A DNA stretch of 64,000 nt, from positions 868,001 through 932,000 of the forward strand of contig JAQGEQ010000255.1 in assembly GCA_034620365.1 (NCBI GenBank), read 5' to 3'. Source of the DNA: Pegea sp. RAD2-039 (Eukaryota > Chordata > Thaliacea > Salpida > Salpidae). A program made the translations under genes and the position numbers. This document shows, piece by piece, positions 33,513 to 44,614 of this stretch; position 1 is the stretch's first letter, and every line of letters starts with the position of its first letter. The notes under the pieces are model-generated. The model was not told the DNA's origin, made no database searches, and worked only from the letters and a program-made list of their open reading frames with translations.

Positions 33513-33605
33513 TTTACTTTAGATGAACAAAATACCGCTGTATCTTATAATCCAAATGAGTCATTAAATACTGATAATGAAATGGTAAGATTAGCCGATT
33601 TATAG
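33513..33605 (+). pseudogene. KFTSDEQN exon copy broken by TAG, L1b-1
   Basis: The frame FTLDEQNTAVSYNPNES is kept from 33513, but TAG at 33603 replaces GAA of the SAELEKL segment. Downstream codons still match the family. Confidence 0.35.
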
Positions 33606-34857
33606 GAGTTGGTGAAAAGGTTATTTATTATAAATGACTTCAAATCTAAAATACTCTCACTGTAGAGAGTTATGAATTTATATACTATCATGATGCTGCT
33701 GGATATGACTTCATACACTCTTCTTCTGGTAAACTTTTATTGCTGACAACTTAATGATTCAGTTTTTATTAGTTAGACAATAAAATGAAGGATCAATTAA
33801 CTTTTTTAAGAATAAAAGGATATATTGTTATCGTTAAACTTTTTAGTTTGAAAAGGTTGAAAATGAAATCTTATATCGTTCTTTTGGTGTACTGTTAGTG
33901 CTGAAATTTGACGATTCATTTTTCATCTAGCAAAGATGATGGTGAAGAACATATTTCCAATTTTATAAATCGAATGAAAACTCAATTATAGATAACTTAA
34001 ATAGCATTTAAATTTTCTTAAAGTTTCTGAAACTTAAATAAAAAAAAATTTTAAAACATACATTTCAATACTTTTGTTGGAGATTGCAATTACTATAATG
34101 ACTATGAAAAATACTTTATATAAGAATAACAAATTAAGTTAAACGAAGTATAATCATTTAGAAAAATCTTACTCTGAAAGATAAATAATATTAGTTTAAA
34201 GAAAATAGAACTTGATTTATAACTATTATTAGGAAATTCATGATTTCTTTCAAAAAGAACCTAATATCTTTGCCTTTTTTAAAATAACATTTAAGAAACC
34301 TCCTAGGTATGTAAGATCTCAAATTCAGTTTAAATATCTGCCGATATTGATTATAAGATATTTTCAATAAATCCTTTTGTCTTGTGAAAAGTTTAACGTC
34401 AACTTATAACAACTTTTAAAATACTTAATAGTGCTAATAAGGCATCTATATCATTTACATTTTAGTTTTTTTGCAATGCTTGTAACAAATTGTTGTTAAA
34501 TTACTTAATATTTCTAGGTCACTAAAAATAAAAGTACTAATAGTTTATTTTACTAATGTAGTAAGTCATTTTTATTTTTCCCTATCAACTAAGTATTTGT
34601 TTTCATACAATTTTTATAATGGTTTGTAATCTGTTAATATATTGTTTATAATTTTGCTCAAACTTATAGTTTATTATTAGAAATCTATTTTAAATTTAAA
34701 TAATTGAGAAATCAGGTAATTATTGAATTATTATTAATTATTTAATGTTATAAGTATTTATTTAAATATAAATCCATAGCTTTAAAAGTTAATATTTTGT
34801 CCTTTTAATTTAAAAAATGTTTTTTTTTCCTTATAGATTTTTCCTATAGAGTTCTCT

Positions 34858-35055
34858 TTATGAACCTGTTTGTTCATAAACTTTAATCAAAGATTTAAAA
34901 TTAATTTTGAATTTGACACAATGTCCTATAAACAGATTATTAAATATTTTATTTATACTATTTATGAAATCTTGCTTATTTAAAAGTTTTGATATTCTTT
35001 TACCTTTTTCTTGAAAATAACTCTTAGCTGATTGTTGTGAAGTTAGTTTTTTCAA
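34858..35055 (-). CDS. Minus-strand ORF, L1b-1 copy (shortened)
   Basis: 65 codons; ends at EQTGS because of the deletion junction of this monomer. Confidence 0.2.
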   Translation of the reverse strand: MKKLTSQQSAKSYFQEKGKRISKLLNKQDFINSINKIFNNLFIGHCVKFKINFKSLIKVYEQTGS

Positions 35056-35408
35056 CCTATGAGTTAGATTTGCTGTTATCTCTTTTTTACAATTTAATTG
35101 AAATATTTTTCTTTCTAAAATAGTTGTTAGTAAGACAACAATGAAGTTTTTGGATTTTTAATTGACTTTTATAGCTAAAGACAGATTCATCAATATCTAA
35201 TAAGTTTGTTGAATGTTAGTTGAAATGTATTTTGCTAACTCCTGATAAACTTTTGTTTAATTTTACTTTTTATTGATCTTTAGATTTAACAAAAATATAG
35301 TACACCTTACATTTGTCAAACAACCATAACTAAGTAAAAGATCTAATCAAGATTTTAAATGAAACATCAGAAGAAGACTTATAACTTGTTCTTTCAAATG
35401 TTTTTTAG

Positions 35409-35533
35409 TCATACCAGCTTACACAACACATGACTGATGGTGAACAATTGTATGATAGTAAAAAGCGAATACCGAAGAATAAGATCTCAGAAAATGGTGG
35501 AAATTTCTTCAGTATGATCAAGTGGTTAATATT
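35409..35533 (+). CDS. MADGEQLY exon, L1b-1
   Basis: ATG at 35430; MTDGEQLYDSKKRIPKNK, ISENGGNFFSMIKWLI; GTGAGTT follows. Confidence 0.4.
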
Positions 35534-36038
35534 GTGAGTTAAATTCTTTTCTTGTTGTATTCATTAATAATAAGTTGAAGTAGTTTTAATGTGATTTTAT
35601 ATATATGGTTAAATTTCCATTACTATTATATTTCAATTACATCTTAACCAAATAAACTAATATATCATTTTGATATACTTATGAAAATATTTAGTTTATC
35701 TGATGTAAAATATTGACTTTTAAAAATTCTTCAAAATCGATTTATACTAATCATTTGGTTTAATTAGTTTACTTTATCTAAATTGAATTAGTTTGCAGAT
35801 TGAATGAAAGAAAAGAAACATCATAAGGTTTATTGTTTACAACATTCAAACTAAAGTGGAAACAAATTATGATGCTTTCAGGAAGCAACTTTCTTATAAA
35901 ATCAGAATAAACAGAAGAAGTAAGAGAACAATGTCTTTTCAGGTAACTATTTCAAAGTAATAGTCAAAATCCAACTATAATGTTTAATCAACAGGTGTTG
36001 TAGAATACAAACTTAGTTCAAGTGATATTTTTCCTCAG

Positions 36039-36117
36039 TGACGTCAGTAAAGATTTACAGACACAAATGATGCCATCTGCAAACTGTCTTGCTGATCAGT
36101 GCAAGCTGAAACTCTGA
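36039..36117 (+). CDS. D-QTQVM exon, L1b-1
   Basis: The acceptor reads CCTCAGT and two bases are missing, so the entry phase differs from L1-3. DVSKDLQTQMMPSANC, LADQCKLKL-stop. Confidence 0.35.
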
Positions 36118-36216
36118 TTCAAACCTAAAATTTGTGGAAAGATTTGGAGAAAAAACATTCAAGTTAACTTCTTTTAATTTAGAAATGTCAGAGTCAAGTA
36201 TCAATCAAATCTTCAG

Positions 36217-36378
36217 GAAAATACTGAAAACCGTGACGATAGTACTGATATTTTAAACAAAGATGAAAAATGTTTTATATCTAGTAGTCGACCTTACATT
36301 AGAAGGGTTTCACAATCACCAAATAATCTCATTTATCAAACAGATGTAAAAAATGGTTCTGTGTTTCTCTTTTACCTG
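36217..36378 (+). CDS. SSSRPYI exon, donor mutated, L1b-1
   Basis: Open over 54 codons; the donor GT is TT (CTG|TTGAGA), so splicing here is doubtful. Confidence 0.4.
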
Positions 36379-37560
36379 TTGAGATTTGATCTTTTGATTT
36401 TTTGTCAAGATCTCTTGTTGAATGTTTACTTTTTTTGAAATTAAAGCTTGTTTGATTTAATGTTCAATAAAAAATGATTAAGATGATTATTTCACATCAA
36501 TTAGATGATTATTTTAAATGGTTTTAGAATACCGTCTAGATAATTTCATTTACAGATTAATAAGAAATTGAGATGTAGAAAGTAATAATTGACCCACAGA
36601 GTTTTCTACGAATTTTATCAATTAACTATTTGTTAATTTTAAACAGTTTCTTTTAACCTTGTGAAAATACTATACTTTAAGTTAGACTTTCTAGAACTTT
36701 TTTGTAATTGCAACTAAATTTGAAATCATAATTTTTTTAATTGCAACAGAATACCGCTGCATTTGATATATAAGATGACTCATCAAATGCAAACAGTATA
36801 GTATATAGCTGAGATTATTAAATCAATGAATTTTGTTGATTGATTAATTGTCATTTTACATCAAAAATAGAGAAAAAAAACAACATCCTAACAAAAACCA
36901 AGAATTACCACAAGCAATATCTATTATAACATAATTGAACAAGATAAGCTACTTTTAAGCATATTTACTCCGACTTAGTAGACCTAAAAAAGTTTGTATC
37001 TTAATAGTTTCAAATACTATATCAAAATTATTTCAATTAACTCGTTTTTATGCTAAATTATAAGTAGCGCTAACTTGGTAAGGTTTCTTACTCAATAAAA
37101 GACATAAGAAGAAGATTAAAATTCAATATTTTAGGTACTTCGTCGAATATACATTAAATAAAATATTAATATAGATATCTAAATTGAAATAGGAATTGAA
37201 GCTTTTGAAGTTTTTTTACTAATGAAGTTGTTGTGTAATAGAAAAAACACTTTTTAAAACTGTCTAAGCTAATCAAAAGAGAATTCCTAAATTGATTGTT
37301 TCAGTTGGTTGATTTGTTCAATAAAAATTTTAAATATCATTTGCAGCACAAACTGAATCAAATCAAAAAACATATCATGAGACTAACTACTACTAAGTCG
37401 TACAATTTTAATTGAATATTTCAAAACAACAAGCTAAAAGCTGAGACCAAAGCTGAGTAAAAAAATTAATCTTGACTTTTACTGTTTAACTAATAATTTA
37501 TTTATTTTTAACTGTAGGTTTGATATATGTTCAAACTGTTTAATTAGCACTACACTATAG

Positions 37561-37716
37561 AAATTTACTTCAGATGAACAAAATACCGCTGTATCTTATA
37601 ATCCAAATGAGTCAATAAATACTGATAATGAAATGGTAAGATCAGCAGAATTAGAAAAGTTGGTGAAAAGGTCAGTTATTATAAATGACTTCAAATCTAA
37701 ATTACTCTCACTGTAG
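37561..37716 (+). CDS. KFTSDEQN exon, S3 copy
   Basis: A 52-codon frame from ACTATAG to TAG 37714. Segments in order: KFTSDEQNTAVSYNPNES, INTDNEM, VRSAELEKLVKRS, NDFKSKLLSL. GTAAGA follows NEM at 37633, so an earlier donor is also possible. The polar composition and preserved frame in several monomers support coding. A late donor just before the TAG (CT|GTAGAG) would join in phase to the ADN exon, but that exon is frameshifted in S3. Confidence 0.45.
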   Translation, partial: KFTSDEQNTAVSYNPNESINTDNEMVRSAELEKLVKRSVIINDFKSKLLSL

Positions 37717-37805
37717 AGAGTTATGAGTTTATATACTATCATGATGCTGCTGGATATGACGTCATACACTCTTCTTCAGGTAGAATTTTATTGATGACAA
37801 CATGA
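37717..37805 (+). CDS. DAAGYDVIHSSSG segment, S3 copy (best of its family)
   Basis: After CTCACTGTAG the frame reads SYEFIYYHDAAGYDVIHSSSG, then ends MTT-stop; GGTAGA after SSS may instead be a donor. Across all heads the Ala-Ala codons vary as GCT GCA, GCT GCT, GCA GCA and GCC GCA, all silent in this frame, and GAC/GAT and TCT/TCA are silent too. That favours this frame over the other one, which is also open here (MTLLDMTSYTLLL in other copies). Most copies carry a stop just before DAAGYD. The segment contains the CRE palindrome TGACGTCA (37757-37764), so a regulatory reason for conservation is possible. Confidence 0.35.
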
Positions 37806-38352
37806 TGATTCAGTTTTATAAATTAAATAACATAATGAAGAATAGATTATCGTTTTAAGAATAAAAGGATGTATAGTTATCATCAAATTTTTTGATTGAT
37901 AAGGTTGAAAATGAAATCTTATATCGCTCTTTTGGAGTACTGTTAGTGCTGAAATTTGACGATTCATCTTTCCATCTAACAAAGATGATGGTGAAGAACA
38001 TATTTCCAATTTTATACATCGAATGAAAACTCAATTATAGATAACTTAAATAGCATATAAATGTTCTTAAAGTTTTTGGTACATAAATAAAAAAAAATCT
38101 TTCAAAACATACGTTTCAGTACTTTTGTTAGAGATTACAATTACTATAATGACTATAAAAATAACTTTATATAAGAACAACAATTTAAGTTAAGCGAAGT
38201 AAAATCAGTTGAAAAAATCTTACTCAGAAAGATAAGTAATGTCAGTTTAAAGAAAATACAAATTGATCTATACTTATTATTAGGAAATTCATGTTTTATT
38301 TTCGAAGCACCTAATACTAATACCTTTGCTTTATATTGTTATATATATTAAG

Positions 38353-38466
38353 GTTTACGACAATTTCAAAACAAATTCAAAACACAGCGTCTTATCGAAT
38401 CCCTTGAAAGCTCTTAATGAGTATTTGAATAAATCACTTAACTCTGCAGTTTTGTACCAATCGTAA
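38353..38466 (+). CDS. Terminal exon YDNF, divergent and extended, S3
   Basis: Compared with the other seven copies it has KA for KD, L for W, K for E, V for D, two silent changes, and the stop TAA changed to CAA, so the frame ends two codons later at TAA 38464. The frame itself is kept. Confidence 0.45.
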   Translation, partial: VYDNFKTNSKHSVLSNPLKALNEYLNKSLNSAVLYQS

Positions 38467-41386
38467 TACAAACTGTTACTACAGTGTCTAGATCATTCTT
38501 TCTAAAGAAAAAGTTGCAATAAAGATACAATTCGTAAAAAATTAAATCACAAACTTAATTACATACTAATTAATTTGAATTATTTTGTTTCAACTTTGTG
38601 TAAATGCTGTGGATAGAATTAGACTTTCTAGAAATTTGTTTTAATTGCAACAGAATACCGCTGCAGTTGATATATAAGATGACTCATCAAATACACACAA
38701 TTCAGTATAGAGCTGAACAATTTTAAACAATTGAGTGTATAGAGCTGATATTGTTAAATTAATGAAGCTAATAGAAATATTAGTTGTTATATTACATCAA
38801 AATTAAAATAAAGCAACACATAGCCAAAAACGAAGAAATACAAGAAGTATTATCTACTATACTAAGTTAAACATGATAACATACTTTTCTGCCGAAGTTT
38901 ATCACTTACCACTTAAAGATTAAGTTGTTGGTAATCACACAGAGCAATGGTATTTCTTTTTTTACCTTATTCGAACTGATCTTTCAATAAAACTCATTTT
39001 TAGCAATAAAATCAGTTGTAGATATAAAATTTAATTGTCATGTTATATTGGCATTAGCATTGTTTTAATATATGTAAAAAGTAAGCTAATATAAGTATCT
39101 AGATTAATACACTTAGTTCTGTGCTTTGCACTAAGTAGACCAAAACAAGTTTGTGTATTAATAATTCTAAATACCAAATCCAAACTTTTTTCGAGAACTC
39201 GTTGGTATGCTAATTAATTAAGAGCACTAACTTGACAATGCTTCTTACTCGATAAAAGACAAGAGAAAAGGCATCATAAACATTCCTTTGTATACTTTGT
39301 TTACTATTCATTAAACAGAATGTTAAAAAAATTAATATATGTCGAATTGAAAAATTTATTAAACCTTTTAAAATTTGCTTTTGAATTTTTTTACTAATGA
39401 TGTTGTAGAGATGTAGCAAATTTTAAATCTTTCTGTACTAATCAAAACAAAATTACTAAATTGATTTTTTCAGTTTGTAGATTTGTACAAAAAATAATAT
39501 TTTATCAATTGCAGCACAAATCACAAATCACAAAAAAAAATCATGAAACCAAATACTACAATGTCATAAAATGTTAATTAAATATTTCAAAAGAACAATA
39601 TAAAAGCTGAGATAATATTACGTTAAAAAGTTAGTTTTGACATTTACTGTTTAATTAATAATTTATTAAATTTTAACTGTTCGTTTAATATAAATTTAAA
39701 CTGTACTATTATACTACTATTATAGTAATACTAAACTTTATAGAGATTTACTTCAGATAAATAAAAAACCGCTGTATTTTATAATCCAAATGAGTCACTA
39801 AATGATAAAAATCAAATAATTTAGATGAATTAAAGAAGTAAGTGAAAAGGTCATAAAATACAAATGAAATCAAATCTAAACGAGCTAACTGTAGTAAGTT
39901 ATAAATGAAAATCTTATCGTGACGCAGCAGGATATGACGTCATAGACTCTTCTTCTGGTTGACTTTTAGTACTGATGACTTGATGATTCAGTTTTATTAA
40001 TTAAACAATATAATGAAGGATAGATTATCATTTTTAAGAATAAAAGGATGTTTAGCTATTAATAAACTTATTAGTTTGACAAGGTTGAAATTAAGTCATA
40101 AACCGCTTTTTTGGTGTACTGTTAACGCTGATAATTTAACAATTCATTTTTCATCTTAAAGATGATGGTGAAGAACATATTTCCCATTTCATACATCAAA
40201 TGAAAACTGAATTATAGATAACTTAAATAGCTGATAAATGTTCTTAAAGTTTTGGAAACTTAAATTTAAAAAAATATTTAAAAAAATAACTTTCCATGCT
40301 TAGGTTATAAATTACAATTACTACAATAGATATGAAGAAATACTTTAGATAAGAACAACAACTCGAGTTAAAAGAAGTAAAATCATTTGTAAGAATCTTA
40401 CTTTGACAGATAAGTAATGTTAGTTTAAAGAAAATTCAAATTGATTTGTACTTATTATTAGGAAATTCATGATTTGTTTCAAAAGAACCTAATATCTTTG
40501 CCTTTTTTAAAATAACTTTTCAGAAACCTCCTAAGTAGGTAAGATCTCAAACTCAGTTTAAATATCTGCCGATAATGATTAAAGATTTTTTTTAATAATT
40601 CCTTTTGTTTTTTGGAAAGTTTAACATCATCTTAAAACAACTTTTAAAATGCTTAAAAGTTTTTAATAAAGCAAAAATATCATTTTGATTGCAATTTATA
40701 TTAAGGCTTGTAACAAATTGTTGTTAAATTACATAATATTTCTAGGCCACTAAAAATAAAAGTACTAATAGTTTATTTTACTACTGTAGTACGTCATTTT
40801 TATTTTTCCCTATCAACTAAGTATTTGTTTTCATGCAATTTCCATAATGGTTTGTAATTTGTTAATATATTCTTTATGGTTTTGCCAAGAATAAAATTGA
40901 ATATTAGAACTCTATTTTAAATTTAAATAAGTGAGAAGTCAGGTAATTATTATTAACTATTTAATGTTATAAGTATTTATTTGAATATAAATCATTAGTT
41001 TTGAGAGTTAATATATTGTCCTTTTAACTTAAAAAATGTTTTTTTTTTCTTATGGATTTTTCTATAGAACTCTCTTTATGAATTTGTCTACTTAAATAAA
41101 AAGTATTTATGTTTTTTAATATTGAAATTTGAGATATATTTTAATTTATTTTACTTGATTCTTAGTTATTTCATATTCCTAAATTTCTATTAATAAAGCA
41201 AGTTTTATATCACACTTTTATATAGTTATAAATTATTTCAAAAGTATATTCAAAGATTTATGAATTTTAACTAAATCTTTAAATAGTATAATTAATAATA
41301 ATAAACTTACTTTTACATTTAGAAAGGATAATTATATTTAAATTTTTTGTTTGTTCAGGTTTTACTATTTAGTATTTATCTAATCA

Positions 41387-41572
41387 ATGAATATTATGAT
41401 AATGGTTGATATATTAAATGAAATCTTTGTTTTAATCAAAAAGGAATACTTTAAACAGAAGTTTGGTGGATTTGGTTTGTATGCAAATTTTGATTTAATA
41501 AGTTTGATAAATTCTGAATTTAAGAGTTTGTTTATATTTATTTCAATTTCTATTTTTCATTTAGATTTATAA
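41387..41572 (+). CDS. MNIMIMVDILNEIF ORF, L2-3
   Basis: 61 codons, GGF variant in the middle. Confidence 0.25.
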   Translation: MNIMIMVDILNEIFVLIKKEYFKQKFGGFGLYANFDLISLINSEFKSLFIFISISIFHLDL

Positions 41573-41923
41573 ATTAAAAAGTTCAAAATGAAAGTGAATG
41601 CGTTTAGTGTCTTGAGTTCATTTATTATTTATATCATATTGACACAGTATCCTTTATATTGATTAATTAACAACCTATTGTTGATATGATGTTACCTTTT
41701 GTTGCAAGTTTAATTATGAACAAATAAGTATCAAGCTTGATAATAGCTGATAGTATTTCATTTTCAACTTCTTTGTTTTATGTGGCTTATATCATCTTTC
41801 ATTTATGGATGTTCATTTTAAAGTTGATTCACTGATACCTGTTTGTTCATAAACTTTACTCAAAGATTTAAAATTAATTTTGAATTTGACACAATGTCCT
41901 ATAAACAGATTATTAAATATTTT

Positions 41924-41938
41924 ATTCATACTATTTAT
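41924..41938. repeat. Imperfect target-site duplication of the SINE
   Basis: ATTCATACTATTTAT on the left resembles AATCGTATCTTAT (42121-42133) on the right with a few differences and a two-base length change. Suggestive rather than clean. Confidence 0.35.
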
Positions 41939-42120
41939 TTTTATTTTATTTTTTTTTTATATATATAAATGCGAAGGAGGGTGCCTAAAGAGAGCATATC
42001 TCACTAACACACATTCTCAGGAGTTTTATATGTCTCCACCTGGGGTCGAACCCGGTACTTCCTAGCTAGATGTACCTTGTAGCTAGGTGTAGTAACCGCT
42101 TCGCCACCAAGCAGGACATG
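41939..42120 (-). mobile_element. tRNA-derived SINE-like insertion
   Basis: Interrupts L2-3 relative to the uninterrupted copy in L1b-1 near 34955. On the minus strand it has an A box TGGCGAAGCGG (complement of 42096-42106), a B box GGTTCGACCCC (complement of about 42042-42052), a unique body, and an A-rich, T-interrupted tail at 41939-41970. This is the pol III promoter layout of tRNA-derived SINEs. Its G+C is clearly above that of the array. Only one copy in the window. The plus ORF 41880-42065 runs into it and is spurious. Confidence 0.75.
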
Positions 42121-42596
42121 AATCGTATCTTATGAAATCTTACTTATTTAAAAGTTTTGATATTCTTTTACCTTTTTCTTGAAAATAACTCTTAGCTGAT
42201 TGTTGTGAAGTTAGTTTTTTCAACCTATGAGTTAGATTTGCTGTTATCTCGTTTTTACAATTAAATTGAAATATTTTTATTTCTAAAATAGTTGTTAGTA
42301 AGACAACCATGAAGGTTTTGGTTTTTTAATTGACTTTTATAGCTAAAGACAGATTCATCAATATCTAATAAGTTTGTTGAATGTTAGTTGAAATGTATTC
42401 TGCAAACTGCTGATAAACTTATTTTAATGTTACTTTATATTGATCATAAGATTTAACAAAAATATAATACACCTTACATTTGTCAAACAACCATAACTAA
42501 GTAAAAGATCTAATGAAGATTCAAACTCTTCAAAATTAGTTTGTATTAAAATTTTGTTTTAATTATATCGTTTATCTTAACTGATTTAGTTTGCAG

Positions 42597-42635
42597 ATCA
42601 AATGGATCAAATCGAATCTTCAAGAGGTTTTATTA
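42597..42635 (+). CDS. 39-nt micro-exon, L2-3
   Basis: Identical in structure to the L2-2 copy, but the exons before it are deleted in this monomer. Confidence 0.35.
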
Positions 42636-42695
42636 GTAAGTTAAAATAACATTAAAAGTAAAATATAAAAATATCAAATTATAAAACTCTTTCAG

Positions 42696-42761
42696 AAACC
42701 ACTTTCTAGAAGTAAATTGAAGGACAAAAACTATTCCTTTTATAAGATATACTATAAACAG
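42696..42761 (+). CDS. 66-nt micro-exon, L2-3
   Basis: Same as the L2-2 copy with both splice sites kept. Confidence 0.4.
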
Positions 42762-42810
42762 GTAATTTATAATCCAAAATCTAACTATAATGCATTTAAC
42801 TATACCGCAG

Positions 42811-42967
42811 AGAATCTTTAAGAAGACCAACTTTATCCAAATACTACAAATTAAACCAGTTGGAAAATAGAAAAGGAGAAAGTAAAGGAAAACAACAAAA
42901 TGGAGTTGCAATTGAAACTCTAAATATAAAAAAGTATTTTATATTTTTGTTCACTTTGGTTGTTTGG
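42811..42967 (+). CDS. ESLRRPTLS exon, L2-3
   Basis: Same frame; N to I in GVANET and two silent Lys codon changes. Confidence 0.35.
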
Positions 42968-43157
42968 GTAAGCTTTTTAATATCTTCAAATTTTATTTGT
43001 TTGTTTTTCTGACTCCATACAAAGATTTTCACTTTTTCTAATTATAATTGAAGTCAGATTATTATTTATATAAGTAACAACTTCACTTAAATTCATTCAG
43101 ATATTTGTCAGATTTAATTTTAAAAAACATTCTATTTAAATTACTTATACTTTGTAG

Positions 43158-43260
43158 AATAATCAAATTGAAACAAAAACTTCAAAGAAATTGTACAGAA
43201 AAGAGATGTAGCTGTCAACTCAGTTGTATCTTTGAAAGTAAATGTTAAATACTACCAACA
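43158..43260 (+). CDS. Cys-containing exon, L2-3
   Basis: As in L2-2, with R to S before KC. Confidence 0.3.
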
Positions 43261-43329
43261 GTAAGTAAAATATGAATAAAGAACTTCTTCTACTTACAAA
43301 TCATTATTTTACTACAAACTTTCATACAG

Positions 43330-43431
43330 CAGAAGGACGTCAGTAAAGATCTACAGACACAAGTGATGCCAAATGCAGAACATCTTACAAATCATCCCGA
43401 GCTAAAACTCCAATTCAAGTCTAAAGTGTGA
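43330..43431 (+). CDS. D-QTQVM exon, first L2 version, L2-3
   Basis: Matches L2-1 throughout, ending KSKV-stop. Confidence 0.45.
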   Translation, partial: QKDVSKDLQTQVMPNAEHLTNHPELKLQFKSKV

Positions 43432-43862
43432 AGAAAATGGTTGACTTCGTGTAATTTGACAATGTCAGAGACAAGTATCAATCTTCAAGCAAAGCAGAGA
43501 TGATATTATCAATCGTCTAAAAATCATCTTCAGAAAAAGATTTAAAGTTCTAATCCTGAGATCGTTGACCATGTGGGTTCCAAATTTGCTAATCTAAGCA
43601 CTATTCATAACAATTACTTTTTGTCAATTAATACAAATAATTTAAACAATTATTAAGATCTGATATTCATAGATTAAGGTTTTATACATATCACTAATTA
43701 TTCATAATTTCCGTAGAATCAGAAAAAATTTTAAATGTCTGAAGTGATCGATTTATTTAGTAATTTTATTATAAACTTGCTAAATGATTTATAACAATCA
43801 TAATGCAAACTATTACTATAGCGACTAAAAAATCATCTTTTAGCTCAATTTTCTATCCTCAG

Positions 43863-43943
43863 AGTGACCTCAATAGAGATATACAGACACAAGTGATGGC
43901 ATCTGCAGAGTGTCTTGCTGATCATTTCAATCCAAAACTCTGA
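43863..43943 (+). CDS. D-QTQVM exon, second L2 version, L2-3
   Basis: SDLNRDIQTQVMASAEC, LADHFNPKL-stop; intact with CCTCAG acceptor. Confidence 0.45.
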   Translation, partial: SDLNRDIQTQVMASAECLADHFNPKL

Positions 43944-44506
43944 TTTAAACCTAAAATTTGAAGAAAGATTTGGAGAAAAAAGTTTCAAGTTGACTTCTTG
44001 CAAACTGATTCAAGTATCAATAAATTCTTTAAGCAAAAATTGCAGATGGAGATACTGATGTCATAAACTTCTAACAAAAAAAAGTTCTTATTATCTAGTA
44101 GTCGACCTTACATTTTAAGGGTTTCACAATCTCCAAAAAAACCCCATTTATTATATAGATGAAAAATATGCTGCTCTGTTTCTCTTTTACATCTTTAGAT
44201 TTGATCTTTTAACTTTTTATCATGCTCGTTTGGTGTAACAGTTTCTTTCTTTGAAATTAAAGCTTGTTTGATTTTCTGTTCTTAAAAAAATGATTCAAAT
44301 GATTATTTCATATCAATTAGTTTGATTCAGTATCATTTCATCTTATCAAAGCTACATTTTAAGAGTAACTGCTTAAAATATGGTTGGGATGCCTTAATTT
44401 ATATACACTGCAGCAATTAATAATTTTTTTTGTATAAAATCAAACCTACAAGCACAATTCATCAAAATTGGTTATTTAAATCTGTGATTTTGTTATATAT
44501 ATTAAG

Positions 44507-44614
44507 ATTTACGACAATTTCAAAACAAATTCAAAACACAGCGTCTTATCGAATCCCTTAAAAGATCTTAATGAGTATTGGAATGAATCACTTAACTCGG
44601 CAGATTTGTACTAA
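44507..44614 (+). CDS. Terminal exon YDNF...NSADLY-stop, L2-3
   Basis: Intact copy after ATTAAG; consensus sequence throughout. Confidence 0.5.
   Translation: MYDNFKTNSKHSVLSNPLKDLNEYWNESLNSADLY

Larger units (their letters stand above)
32731..36766 (+). repeat. Monomer L1b-1 (B head on an L1 body, internally deleted)
   Basis: Its boundary element is mutated (TATCTAAG, then AACTCA). The B-head exons are broken: a TAG at 33603 in the KFTS exon and a one-base loss near 33905 in the ADN exon. Near 34858 the sequence jumps from a motif normally found before the MNIMV ORF to one found after it, so roughly 0.8 kb including that ORF is missing. Body exons: 35409-35533, 35799-35942, 36039-36117 and 36217-36378. 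Confidence 0.8.
36767..38670 (+). repeat. Monomer S3
   Basis: S structure. Contains the longest clean KFTS frame (37561-37716) and the best DAAGYD frame (37717-37805). The ADN exon is broken by a one-base loss near 37950. The terminal exon 38353-38466 is the most divergent of its family. Confidence 0.85.

Noticed and set aside
37788..38009. Minus-strand 73-codon ORF
   Set aside because: Antisense to the DAAGYD and ADN segments of S3, and not open in the sister monomers.
41880..42065. Plus ORF running from array sequence into the SINE
   Set aside because: It crosses the insertion junction and the SINE tail; it exists only because of the insertion.
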